The translations under genes were made by a program, and so were the position numbers. Under the pieces are notes generated by a model. That model saw only the letters and a program-made list of their open reading frames with translations, did not search any database and was not told where the DNA came from. From Glutinoglossum americanum (Eukaryota; Ascomycota; Geoglossomycetes; Geoglossales; Geoglossaceae): a stretch of 46,826 nucleotides of DNA. Every line of letters begins with the position of its first letter. The first letter of the stretch is position 1. This document shows, in pieces, positions 1 through 10,440 of this stretch. The stretch covers positions 1 to 46,826 of the forward strand of contig JAGHQL010000198.1 in the NCBI GenBank assembly GCA_020080175.1, written 5' to 3'.

Positions 1-392
1 TCATACATCACGAACTCCTCCACCATACCGCGAGAGTCGCCATAGCCTACAATAGACATCTGGAAAACCCACATACAGTTTTTCCATACAACCTAGGCGG
101 CACTGAAAATGCCATGTCGACCGCATATGTGGCGGCGGTAGTTTCAGCTGAAGGTTTGGGCCACCTACACTTTTCATTGCCAATGTGTGGCGTATATTAA
201 GCATTCTAATACTTGAAATGCTGCATCCGCTCGGCTGCAAAAATGCAGATCCGAAAGCATTCCTCATTGGTATGCGGACCAAACTGCTACGCAAAACCAT
301 ACTGCATTCATTCTTCTGTTGCTGCATTCGCTCTTGTATTGCCGTGTTGCTTGCGTCTTCAATTCGAGCATAAGAACCTTCGGGGTTGCTCA
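1..392 (-). CDS. Hypothetical ORF at the window edge
   Basis: An uninterrupted minus-strand frame begins at an ATG ending at 392 (peptide starts MSNPEGSYARIEDASN) and stops at position 1. The first 25 or so residues are polar and Gln-rich, and I recognise no domain. It may be an exon of a longer gene, because a GTAGGTGG donor-like sequence lies inside the frame. It could equally be a chance frame: the shared support is only its length and ordinary composition. Confidence 0.2.
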
Positions 393-624
393 TTCTTGTA
401 ATACTATAATTAATCAAATTCCAGGCCTTTTACCATACAAAACTTCGAACCACTCGAATCCTAATCATTTGACTATGCAGGTTTTTCAGTAGGACATCTA
501 TATCAGAGCAACTTACGGCAGTGAAGACGGAATAAGACTAATTTGTGGGGTTGAGAACTTCCGAGGCCCTTCGTAGCTAGCCCAGGTCCCCTACTCGCCC
601 CGGAGTCGGCGTTCGTTTACAGGC

Positions 625-831
625 GGGGGCAACAACATCGAGACCATTCTGAAGACACACCCCAACACTACACCCCTGGCGCCTGACCCGACGATTAGCA
701 TCCGCACAAGGGTGGGGCAAGAGATGGTGCCTGTGGAAAGTCCCCTCAGGCTGCGTGGCGAGATTGAAGGATATGTCCTGCAGAAAATTCTTGCCGCACT
801 GGAGGGCGAGGGACTCTCATGGCCTACATAA
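625..831 (+). pseudogene. Orphan exon-like fragment, family not recognised
   Basis: A frame that opens just after a plausible acceptor (TTTACAG ending at 622) reads about 68 residues to TAA at 829-831. The composition looks like real protein, with segments such as TILKTHPNTTPLAPDP and RLRGEIEGYVLQKILAALEG, the latter a likely amphipathic helix. I find no convincing upstream exon in 400-615 and do not recognise the family. It is probably the last exon of a truncated gene. The 420 bp to the next gene (832-1250) holds no feature I can name. Confidence 0.3.
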
Positions 832-1250
832 TTCTAATAGGTTGATAGACGTGAGGGCGAGACCTTTGGAAGTTTGCGGCGCGCCAGTGGCGGGGCTGAG
901 CTGCGGGTATCGCACTACCGAATGCGGGGCCCAAAGCAGTTCTTGTTGAACCAAAGCCGCACACTTTGGCAACTACTGCCTGATAAAAATTTCGATCGGT
1001 GTTTCCATGCAGCCGTCTCTAACGTGCACTCGCTTATGGGATGCAGGCCCGCACCCATAGACGGTCGGAGCCTGTCGTGTTGAATGCTGCACCCCTCTTA
1101 AAGTGTCTCTTTGCCACCTAGATCGGTTCCGGTCCCGTTATACATCCTAAGATCCATAGTCCTACCAGCTCTTGTCTCCCAAAGAAGTTTCGATTCTTGT
1201 AGCCTGAACCGTCCTCACTTCCTCACTATACACAGATCACCGCACCTGCA

Positions 1251-2933
1251 ATGGCCGGTGGTACTACTGCGGCCCCCGCGCTGCCCCTGCGCGGTCGTAG
1301 CGCGGATCCCGAGGCCGGGATTCGTGCTCGAATTCAAGAGTCCATTGACCGACACAAGAACGAAGTAATGGGGCTAAACGAGAAGGTCCTCCCCGCCGAC
1401 GCGGTTATAGCGGAATTTTGAACGACTAACGCCTCTCGTTAACTAGATATGGAGTAATCCCGAACTGGCCTGGCATGAAACAACAGCCCACGATGCAATC
1501 TGCGGCTTCTTCGATTCTTTGGGTGCAGATTACAAGGTAACTCGGAAGGCCTATGGGATCGACACTAGCTTTCAGGTTGAGGCAGGAACCGGAGCCGACA
1601 CGTCGGGAAAGAAAACTCGAACAATAGTGTTCAACGCTGAGTACGATGCCCTTCCCAACATGGTCCCAATAAAAGGTACCGATCCTCCCAAGTACAAAGC
1701 AGCACATGCCTGCGGCCACAATTTAATTGCTTCGGCATCGATTGCCGCGTTTATCGCTTGCTGGGAGACCTTGAAAGCAGCCAAAGGCACAGGCACAATT
1801 AAGCTTCTTGGAACTCCTGCAGAAGAGAGCGGAGGGGGAAAATTACGACTTCTAGCTGCAGGCGCGTACAACGCTATCGCTGCTTGCTTGATGGTACACC
1901 CCGGGCCAATGTACTCTGACAAGAGCTTAGCCGCAGTTTCCGTAACTAGTAGCCTAGCCTCGCAAAGGATAATTGTGGACTTTGAGGGGCAAGCTTCACA
2001 TGCTGGATTAGCTCCCTGGAAAGGGAAAAACGCACTCGATGCTCTGGTGATCTCATATGTCAGTATTTCGGCACTCCGGCAACAACTGAACCCATCCGTT
2101 AGAGTCTGCGGAATCATAACGCAGGGAGGAAAGGCCGCCAATGTTATTCCGGATCACACCTCGGCAGAGTTCAGCATCCGAGCGAAATCTAGAAAAGATC
2201 TAGACGACCTCCGTGAAAAGATCGCTCGATGCTTTAAATCAGGCGCGGAAGGGGCAGGCTGCATAGCGAAGGTGAATGAGTGAGTAGTTCCCCCGCTCTT
2301 GGCCAACGTGTGCGCTAACTCTATTCAGAACGCATCGTGCCTATTGGGACCTGAATGTTAACAGGGTCCTCTGCGACCGTTTTACAAAACATATGAAGGG
2401 CTTCGGCGTAAACATTGCTAATACCCTGGCGGAAATCACGGACGATCCTGGCGCTGCCACGGACCAAGGTATGACGGACTCACCATCCTTAGTAGACCTA
2501 AGATTGACGCAGCAATATAGGAAATGTATCTCACTACTGTCCGGCTATACAGCCTATATTTGCTATCGAATCCGGAGATGCTGTTAACCATAACCCGGCG
2601 TTTGCCGATGCCGCTCACACTCCCGATGCATTCGCGAGGGCAATTGCGTGCAGTAAAGGGATGGCAGCCGTGGGATATGAAGTATTGACCAGCGATGCGA
2701 CGGCCAAAGAAGTAGCGGACGAATTTTCGAAAAGCGTACCACAGAAGGCGACCGCCCTTGCTCGGCAGTTCGGGCGGGAACCACCGACCCAAGAACAAAT
2801 TGACAATCTATTGGCATCACCCCCGTCTCCACTTCGGAAACTGCTCGATCCTGTCGACATAACTAAGGAACAGGCCTTGGGGGCTCTGATGGCGGCCGAT
2901 GTCTTTATAGACGGGTTGAAGGGGTTGTTGTAG
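1251..2933 (+). CDS. M20-family amidohydrolase / metallopeptidase (M20D, peptidase M20 domain-containing 2-like)
   Basis: Four exons join into one 506-residue frame: 1251-1385, 1447-2279, 2329-2468 and 2521-2933. Introns are 61, 49 and 52 nt; the second has GTGAGT with CTAAC before CAG. Family signatures appear in order: an INPELAWHE-type N-terminus (here IWSNPELAWHE, from residue 46), EYDALP (Asp112), HACGHN (His132, His136), the paired glutamates of PAEESGG (171-172), SHAGLAPW in the dimerisation lid, GGKAANVIPDH, and a late NHNPAFADAA. In M20D enzymes these Asp, Glu and His residues bind the metal centre that hydrolyses amide bonds, often of N-acyl amino acids or dipeptides. There is no signal peptide, so it is probably cytosolic. 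The substrate cannot be read from sequence. It looks complete, and no neighbouring gene suggests a pathway. Confidence 0.88.
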
Positions 2934-3539
2934 CCTGTAGCGGTGCCAATGAGCCGGAGGGATTTCGAGCTGGGTATCAGGCTTGATTGTTTGCGGTTTT
3001 AGGAGGAACTGTTACTTGGGATGACAGGGCTGGCTTCGCCCCAGAGCCATGTATAGGTATAGTTATAGGTAACGGAATAGCATTTAGTCTAGCTACCCAA
3101 TGAGTTTAAAGGCAAGACGAAACTGAACGAGAACTCTCTGCCTATAGACGCAATTGGTGATATCGCCGAGGGGTTTTCCTGCCAAGCAGCACACGGCTTA
3201 GGGCGGCCTTATCCTTACCCCACTAACTACGCCACGGGTGGGCGCTTAGCTTCTTTATGATGCAGATATCAATTACGGAAAGGCGATAGGGCTGTTCTAG
3301 TCCTACCGAGATGCCTGAAGGAGCATAAGCGAAAAGAGTGGAAAAGGTCACGACGACATGAAGCTGCGAGGTCATGGCCTGGCCGCTGCCACAGAATGAA
3401 GGATTGTGGGATAGGCCATGACCGCAGCATCGCGAGTAACGTATTTGACGGCGAGGTTGCCGGACACGGCGAGTTTGCCGCTTAGCGAGTACTACTACCA
3501 CCCCACCCTGCTGAATTCTGGCAAAGTCAATTCTTGTCC
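2934..3539. other. Intergenic, nothing recognised
   Basis: Ordinary base composition between the amidohydrolase and the AT-rich block. A 92-codon minus-strand frame at 3223-3501 has no recognisable domain, and I do not call it a gene. Confidence 0.5.
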
Positions 3540-4098
3540 TATGGCCATAGAAATTTAATGGGAGCTAGTCTAGTATATAGATAATTAAAAAATAGAATAT
3601 GGAATCAATGCACCAAGTTTTGGCAGTGTGGTGTAGAAACCCCCTCAGTAACCTCCTTTTTACATACCCCCCTCCTAAGCTTAAGGCTGAACTTAAAATC
3701 AATGGGATCAATCTCAGCTACTATGAAAAGGTCAAATAGACCCTATTAGTAAATTTGGTAAGAGTATAGCTTATCAGCTACAAAGATACTAAAGTAATAG
3801 GATGCTACTGAAGGAGTTAGAGCTAGTATCTATAAGAATATACAACTATATATGTACTTTTTTACTTGACTACCCAACCTCACAACACCAGCATATAGAT
3901 ATATGTGATTTATTCTAGAGTCAATTTTGCCCATAGATTTGTGTGGTGATCTCAGATTTTTCATATTTCTACTTTCTCAAAAGTTATAAACTTCCAAAGT
4001 TATAAATATACTTTTTAAGTAAAATAAAGACTATGAGAACAGACTATAGACTGCTCTAAAGGAACTGAACCTTCAACTAAAGCTTTCTTTTCTTCTAT

Positions 4099-4790
4099 GT
4101 CAGGTCCTAAGGAGGTACTGTGAGCACTCAAGGTTCAAGAAAGTCACTTGAAAAGTTGTTCATGAGTTTGTAAATAAGTTCTTAAGTTTAAATAGGTGTC
4201 ACAGCTTAGTAGGAGGTTCAGCAAGACATTAAAGGTAGATAGATTAAGTATGGGAATAGATATGAGCTACAGAGTAGCTTTTATTAGATGAACTATATAT
4301 AAGAGGTAGGTTGACTGATAGAGGTTGAAAGATCAACTCTATTAGTTAGAAAAAAAGCTTGCAAACTTGGCTCAAGTATATTGTAAGGAGACGGAACAAT
4401 GAAGGTACATATATTATATAGTAGGATTAATTCAATTGACTACTCCATTAGAATGAACCAAGTAGAATAACTAGCTAGCTATATAGTAGAGAATGGAATG
4501 GCCCCATGGGCCGGCCGGTCTTATGGTCGGCCCCAATAGCTATGGTCCGGCCATAGTCCAGCCTCCATTGCTGGTCTGAGAAACAAGAATAGTAGTCAGG
4601 TTGTTTCTATTAGCAATAGAAATAAGGGGTTGTTCAGCCCCTTAGGGCTAAGAACCCCGGAGCGAACCCTAATGGCAAGTTCTGGGCTAGCCCTGGAACT
4701 TGCCATTTCCAACAAAGTACAGACTATATACTGATCTGAGCTTGTAAGCTTTGTTTCTTGCAACTCTACATACTATAATAATATATACTC
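4099..4790 (+). repeat. Diverged direct repeat, copy 1 (interrupted)
   Basis: Positions 4099-4378 align by eye with 5135-5411, sharing runs such as GTCAGGTC, TAGGAGG or CAGGAGG before a CAGTAAG-like motif, ACTATATATAA, TAGAGGTTGAA and TTAGTTAGAAAAAAAGCTT. The match resumes after a 336-bp insertion, at about 4715-4790 against 5408-5475 (AGTACAG.CTA.ATACT.ATCT). The differences I see are mostly C/T and G/A changes. The spacing between the copies is about 1.04 kb. Confidence 0.7.
4379..4714 (-). mobile_element. Solo LTR, TGTTG...CAAYA family (copy A)
   Basis: A 336-bp insertion within repeat copy 1, flanked by the perfect 5-bp duplication AAGTA (4374-4378 and 4715-4719). Read on the minus strand it begins TGTTGGAAAT and ends CTTACAATA. 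It carries GC-rich hairpins (around GGGCCGGCCGG and around CTTGCCATT/TGGCAAGTT) and TATA-like CTATATAG. It is a fossil long terminal repeat with no internal region beside it. It is younger than the repeat it interrupts. Confidence 0.72.
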
Positions 4791-5134
4791 TTCAGAATAT
4801 TAAAGAAACTTAAGCAAGTACTGAGTTAGTTTTATATAATAGAAAGAAGGTTTAAAGTAAATTAAATAAGAGTATTATATTTCAGAAAGAGTTACAGTCA
4901 TTACTTAAGACTCTTAGGATTCTTAAGCAATCATATAAATTTTATTAAATATTAAAGTACTCAAAACAGTTAGTACTTCAAAACAGCCCCAAAGAGCTTT
5001 TATTGAATACTTTAAAGAAACTAAACAAGTCTAAAATACAGACTCAAGTACAAGAAGCTATTGCTAAGTATGAGAGTGCTTTTTTAAAAAAGCGTTTTAA
5101 TATAAAAGTAAACCATAACAAGAGTAAGGTTAGT

Positions 5135-5475
5135 GTCAGGTCTCAGAGGGTGTCACAGGTACTTGAGACTTGAAGAGATTATTTGCGAGACTATCTGTAG
5201 ACTTGTGAGTAACTTCTTGGGCTTGAATAGGTATTACAGCTTGGCAGGAGGTCCAGTAAGATATCAGAAGTAGATAAACTAAACAGTGAAATAGATATAG
5301 AGCTGCCAGGTAGCTTCTATTAGACAAACTATATATAAAAAATATGTTGATTAATAGAGGTTGAAGGATTAACTCCGTTAGTTAGAAAAAAAGCTTATAG
5401 GTTTGGCTTGAGTACAGGCTACATACTAATCTAAGTCCACAAGCTCTGCCTCTTATAACTCTATATATCGTGACA
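5135..5475 (+). repeat. Diverged direct repeat, copy 2 (uninterrupted)
   Basis: Partner of the repeat at 4099-4790, without the insertion. At the matching point it reads GGCTTGAGTACAGGC, which supplies the empty-site structure for the solo LTR in copy 1. The two copies could be fragments of one element family, or remnants of longer terminal repeats. Confidence 0.7.
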
Positions 5476-5960
5476 GTTAGAATAACTAAGAAATATCAAA
5501 GATATATTAAATTAATAACTTAAGATGATATTAATAAAACTCTTAAGGAGTATAATATAAAATAGAAAAAGCTTGTTAAGATAGTTACTAAGAAGAAAAA
5601 AAAAAAGAAAGAAGAGATAAGAAAGAGAAGTAAAAGTAAAAAGATAATTAGAGAAGTTACAGTACTATCTACAGCTCCAGTAGCATCAGAAGTTAGATCT
5701 GAAGCTCAGGTATCTAACTCAGAAAGTTAATTTATCATATAATAAGTCTTGAATATTTTAACTTTAATTAAAAAATATTAGCTTTAGAGCAATACTTATA
5801 TCTTCTAATACTTCTAATTCTGAGGCTACTGAGACATCAGAATCATATATCCAGAGGCTAAGAAAGGTTCTTACAGCTGGGCTAAGCAGAGATATATTAA
5901 GTACTAGTATAATAACAAGATCTAAAGTAAGAAAGAAAAATTAGAGCTATTATACGAATT

Positions 5961-6982
5961 TGCATGCTGTACATGCAATTATTGTCCATTGTCTGTCAAA
6001 TTCTATTTTTAAGCAATTTATATACTACAAAACACCTATGCATGATTTTAGGACTATAGCTCTAGAATTGGTTTTGGGGTTGTGTTTGTGGTGGGGTCTC
6101 TGGGGTGTTTCACGGAGCGGCAAACTCGTGGGGTTCGGCAAACTCACCGTCGGTTACGTTAGACCTTGAACGCTCAAAATCTCCATGGCCAATGTCTCGG
6201 CGTCTCGGCGTCTCGGCGTCTCGGCCGGAAACTAGCCGGACTTGGCGTCTCACTCTAGAAGAGCATGACACTGACGCCGCTGGTTCGATACCCCGCCTTC
6301 GTTAACCGAAGTTTCTGGCCAAACTCTGCCAAGCAGCTAAGCAAGGCAAAAGGGGCCTCCTGCTGCTCCCTGGGATCAGCCAAGACCAGCCGCAGAGGCC
6401 AAGACCGTGAGGGCTGAACCCTTGGCGTCACGTCGGAAGTTGAACGGCCACGGTCTTCAGGGATTGGACACATTGCTATCTATCAGAAGAGATGATATGA
6501 GCGATTTGACTAGGGCTGGCCTTGTGTGCTCAGCTGCTGCAAAGGCAGGTCTGGGGTGGGGAGCTTGAAAGTTTTGCTTCCCGCATCCATCTCCTCTTAT
6601 CCTTGCATAATTCCTGTTTGCTATGAGCCATTTCTTTTGCAGAGCTTCGTCTTGCGCGTTACTGACGATTGGGGGGATGTCCCGTCCTTGGCGAAGACGC
6701 TTGCAGCAGCCCACAGTTGCTGACAAGGATGTGAGTGGATATCCTGCGCCAATCTGAGGAGTAGGTTAAAAGTTGAAACCTAGCTGAGCCTATTAGGTAA
6801 TAGCGTCCTCAGCCCCGCGGGGTCATGAGTGAACGATCTAGTATATAACACTGGACCGGGCGCACGAGGTTGCGGCAGGGACCCGAGGATCCGGACCATT
6901 TTTCTTCTGAATCCTTCGCCTATGATCTAGCATTTCTAAAGCACTGACTTGACTCTTCAACCTGCTCTTTTGAGACTTGGTG
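5961..6982. other. Intergenic, nothing recognised
   Basis: Non-coding as far as I can see, apart from a short tandem repeat at 6195-6226. Several 60-90 codon frames overlap on opposite strands at 6255-6726, none with a recognisable domain. The last 150 bp should contain the promoter and 5' leader of the metalloprotease gene; GTATATAACAC at about 6840 is TATA-like. Confidence 0.4.
6195..6226 (+). repeat. 8-bp tandem repeat, four units
   Basis: TCTCGGCG is repeated three times and followed by TCTCGGCC. It is a small GC-rich minisatellite in non-coding sequence, and no function is suggested. Confidence 0.85.
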
Positions 6983-9934
6983 ATGAAACATATCTTGCAC
7001 AAACTTAGGGAGCCACAATGCTGCCGAGAACATCGCACTGGGAAGGGATGCGGTTGTCATTGCTGCTGCCACCACCGGGATGAAGACGGCGAGAAACTCC
7101 CCCGTCTTTCTCTCAAGGATATATCTCCCCGACTTCCTGACTACATGGTCGACGAATTCAAGCAGGAGCAGTTCCTCAAAATATACCCTTCAAAGGATTG
7201 CTGCCCTCACGTCGTCGAATTCTCTCCCTGGAGCGCTCCGCCAGCCTCACTCATGGTCATCATTGGCCATGGATTTGCACCCCGGCGAGAGCTTAACGCC
7301 GTCACAGTCGGGGGCCACAAAGCAATAGTTATCACGGCAGAATGGCATCGTCTAGTCGTGATCTGCGACTTCAAGGTCAACGATGGCCCAGTACAGGTTA
7401 AGACTCCCCACGGGGAAGCCAAAGGTCCCCGTAATTTTAGGGTGCTCGACTGGCCTCCTCCAAGTCCTCAGGTGGACGGGCCTCCCCATTCTTTTGAAGG
7501 AGTCGGTGACGGGACTTGGACCAATCTTAAGGCTCAGTTCACTAACGCTCGCAATAAGCCCCAGCTGCTGCCTTCGCCCGGAATCCAAGATCTCGCCGTT
7601 CCGAGAAGTGGCACTGCGAATGTGCTCGTGGTCTGTGGCTACCCTTCGGACACCCCCCCCGCAAACATTGCTGCCGCCAAGGCGCAAATTGTCAGCAAAT
7701 GCGCGGCAATGACGAAATACTACACCCAGGCTAGCTACGGGGACTTAACAGTCTCCGTCGACGTAAGGGGCTACTTTGAAATGGCCAACAAGTTCTCCCG
7801 CTATTACCAAGCCCACGTAGCGGGGGGTCCAGTTGGATATCCCAATTTCCCTGAAGGGGTCTTGCCGCAGATCCGTGCGGAATGTGCGGGCTATGCGGAG
7901 GGTGATGGGGCTAACCTCGCTACATATGATGTACTAATGTGTGTTATCTACATGAAAGATTTCGTTCGTGCTTGGGGGGGCGAACAGATCTCAACTTTTA
8001 ATTTCTCTCAATCAGAAATTAGAAACGAACAAGCTGCCGTATCAGTCAATATTATACTCAAAAAGAGTCTGGGAACCATCGTATTAGGGGACAAAGCAGA
8101 CTCGTCAGGGACCAAGGAAGATATCAACTGGGGGCGATATGCCCACGAGTTTGGCCACAATATCGTGCCTGCGCCTGCGGTGTTGAAGGAAGATATTTAT
8201 GCTTCAGACACCGGATCAGCAGCGGATGTTTCCGGAGCGCCATTTGACCTAATGGGGTATCATGACCAACACCCCCTTTTCTCGGGGTATAATATCGATG
8301 GATTGGGATGGTACAAGGATGACCTCCCTAGAAACCTGAGGAACGTCGTCCCATTGACGTGGAGTAGAACTCCATTCTCTCAGGAGTTCAACATCGTCGC
8401 GCATGGCCTAATCCAGAATACAGACCCTTCCATGTGCCACCTGGTCCGCATCCAAGTCTCGGCTGGTTTAGAGTACTATGTCGAAGTCCGACAGACACCA
8501 GGAGGAACAGACCAGGTCTTTGACGACAACCTCCGCACACCGGCGACGCTCGATGGAGGCATTCTTATAACCAGATCCATCTCTGGTACGCTCAATAATA
8601 ACGAGGAGATACGACTGATCACTCTCCTTCAGACGAGCACGACCACATTGAAGACAGGCGAAGTGGCTGTCGACCCGCTCCGGACTATCTTGATTACCGT
8701 CCTAGACGATAGCGTTCAGGCCCGTCCCCGAGTTTGCAAGGTCAAGATTGAATGGGCACAACCAGTTACCGGTACCCCCGGCGGCACATTCGATTTGCGA
8801 ATTGATCCTTGGGGACCCGGATACACTACCCCTGACATCTGGATCGACAGGCCACCGTTCTACCCTAGTGAGCCATACGATCGTCACGACGCCTCAGGGA
8901 ATCCGATCGATGGAGGTGATGCACCTTTGGTGAGCGATGTAAATCAGATCAATGCAAGAATCCACAACGATGGATCTCAGGACGCAAACGATATCATTAC
9001 AACGTTCTACGTCAACACGCCTCCGGGTATCGGTGACGATGGCAACTGGACTCCCCTCAAGACGATCACCATACCTACGATTACAAAAAACGACAACGTT
9101 GTTGTAAAAGTAGACTGGAATCCGCCTGTAGGACAACATACCTGTCTGCAGGTTGCAATGGTACCCCAAACTGGCGAAGTCAGCGTTGGTAATAACAGAG
9201 CGCAAGAGAACGTCTTCGACTTCAAGCCGGCTCAGCACTCGATAGCAGAGCCCATTGAGTTACCGGTAGTCGTCCGCAACCCCCTCAAGAGGCGAACTCT
9301 AGTCTTCATAACAGTCGACGGCGTTCCCGAAGGCTTCTACGTCTACTTTCCCCGCCAATACCTCTACCTGGAGGCCCTTGGCCAGGAGAGACTCGAACTT
9401 CTCGTCATCCCCCGCCGCGAAGTCAAGGACCTGGAAACAAAGATTGCCAATGTCCGCGTTCACGGCTATCTTCCATGGTCGTATGCCGAGGAGCAGCCCA
9501 TTAATGGGTTGCCTATAGGCTCGACCATGAGGCTCATCGGCGGGATCCAAGCTCGCGTTGCTCCAAAGATCGGGAGCCAAATCACCCTACAGCCGAACCC
9601 TAAGAAAGGGGGGGATAACACCATCACTGTGGTTGGAAACGTGACGCCGCCAACGCCTAAACAAAAAGTGCGTGTGGACATGACATTGGAAGATGGGTCT
9701 AGGATCTCTCGGTCGGCCGTGACGAGCATCAACGGGGGCTTTACGGCGACGTTCTCCATTTCTGCCCCTAGCGAGGTGGGTGGGATACCGATCCGCGATG
9801 ATGTAGGTATTGTAACTGTGGTGCTTGCATTCCAGGCTCACATCATCAATGCGGAGGTTCTGGCGCCGAGTGATTCCAACATCGTACATTTCACGACTCG
9901 GGTCGGTTCTAAGCCTCCTGAGGGTCCAGAGTAG
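6983..9934 (+). CDS. Large intronless zinc metalloprotease with IPT/TIG-like domain (M6-like)
   Basis: A single exon encodes 983 residues. ATG at 6983 is the first ATG after the in-frame TGA at 6971. The first 40 residues are unusual, with a Cys/His cluster (GCGCHCCCHH). Residues about 75-155 resemble an IPT/TIG immunoglobulin-like fold. Residues about 210-450 form the catalytic domain, with the zinc signature HEFGHN (about 388-393), a downstream LMGYHD turn and a conserved Asp region, as in M6/immune-inhibitor-A-like proteases of bacteria. The remaining 500 residues are beta-rich repeats, including CARDB/Ig-like segments near residues 680-770 and 860-950. There is no signal peptide or membrane segment, which is odd for a protease of this kind. 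The lack of introns, the length and the domain types suggest acquisition from bacteria; that is inference. Active-site residues are present, so it may be functional. Confidence 0.8.
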   Translation: MKHILHKLREPQCCREHRTGKGCGCHCCCHHRDEDGEKLPRLSLKDISPRLPDYMVDEFKQEQFLKIYPSKDCCPHVVEFSPWSAPPASLMVIIGHGFAPRRELNAVTVGGHKAIVITAEWHRLVVICDFKVNDGPVQVKTPHGEAKGPRNFRVLDWPPPSPQVDGPPHSFEGVGDGTWTNLKAQFTNARNKPQLLPSPGIQDLAVPRSGTANVLVVCGYPSDTPPANIAAAKAQIVSKCAAMTKYYTQASYGDLTVSVDVRGYFEMANKFSRYYQAHVAGGPVGYPNFPEGVLPQIRAECAGYAEGDGANLATYDVLMCVIYMKDFVRAWGGEQISTFNFSQSEIRNEQAAVSVNIILKKSLGTIVLGDKADSSGTKEDINWGRYAHEFGHNIVPAPAVLKEDIYASDTGSAADVSGAPFDLMGYHDQHPLFSGYNIDGLGWYKDDLPRNLRNVVPLTWSRTPFSQEFNIVAHGLIQNTDPSMCHLVRIQVSAGLEYYVEVRQTPGGTDQVFDDNLRTPATLDGGILITRSISGTLNNNEEIRLITLLQTSTTTLKTGEVAVDPLRTILITVLDDSVQARPRVCKVKIEWAQPVTGTPGGTFDLRIDPWGPGYTTPDIWIDRPPFYPSEPYDRHDASGNPIDGGDAPLVSDVNQINARIHNDGSQDANDIITTFYVNTPPGIGDDGNWTPLKTITIPTITKNDNVVVKVDWNPPVGQHTCLQVAMVPQTGEVSVGNNRAQENVFDFKPAQHSIAEPIELPVVVRNPLKRRTLVFITVDGVPEGFYVYFPRQYLYLEALGQERLELLVIPRREVKDLETKIANVRVHGYLPWSYAEEQPINGLPIGSTMRLIGGIQARVAPKIGSQITLQPNPKKGGDNTITVVGNVTPPTPKQKVRVDMTLEDGSRISRSAVTSINGGFTATFSISAPSEVGGIPIRDDVGIVTVVLAFQAHIINAEVLAPSDSNIVHFTTRVGSKPPEGPE

Positions 9935-10068
9935 CGGAATCAGGACGTTCGCGCGGAAAGAGACTCGTCTCGGGGTGTCTGTCTTTAGCGGATATCGGTG
10001 GTTTCTTTCAGCCTTTCCGTCAAAATAGGCGCTGTAATCACTCCTGTAGATCATATATCAGTACCAAT

Positions 10069-10320
10069 TGTTGAATGGTAACGGTGAGGCGGTACCAAGC
10101 GCCACAAGGATTGTGGCGGTGGCAATGCTATGAGGCATTACGTAGCCTCAGCTGGCATCACCGCGGCCTCAGCTGGCAATGGGCCGGAGGCCCACCATGG
10201 CCATTACAGGTATTTATGCCGGTCGGAACTCCATGTAATTAATTCTATGATACATATTGAAGCAATACATTATTACTTAGCCCATCATTTTCTCCTCCGC
10301 TGCGCGCTCAATAACCAACA
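10069..10320 (+). mobile_element. Solo LTR, TGTTG...CAAYA family (copy B)
   Basis: 252 bp beginning TGTTGAATGG and ending AACCAACA, flanked by the perfect 5-bp duplication CCAAT (10064-10068 and 10321-10325). It contains GC-rich inverted segments (GGGCCGGAGGCCC and paired CCTCAGCTGGCA repeats) upstream of a TATTTATG box. No internal element sequence adjoins it. It is a fossil solo LTR. Confidence 0.72.
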
Positions 10321-10440
10321 CCAATCACCACCTTCTCTATTGTCTGTCCCTTCTCTCTCGGTTTTGGACTCTACAATGGCAGGTCTTCGGCTCATGAGCG
10401 TGAGAATGGCCAGATCCACTCACCCCATACCGGTATCTAA

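Larger units (their letters stand above)
3540..5960. repeat. AT-rich decayed repeat block
   Basis: The sequence turns abruptly AT-rich, dominated by TA steps and long A/T runs, with no long open frame on either strand. It contains a diverged direct repeat pair and a nested solo LTR, listed separately. Such composition is typical of repeats mutated by RIP in ascomycetes. The family of the outer element cannot be told: lysine-rich stretches around 4830-5110 and 5560-5700 are compatible with a transposable-element protein but prove nothing. Composition returns towards normal near 5960-6060. Confidence 0.7.

Noticed and set aside
1572-2141. 189-codon minus-strand frame
   Set aside because: Antisense shadow of the amidohydrolase, whose sense frame carries all family motifs.
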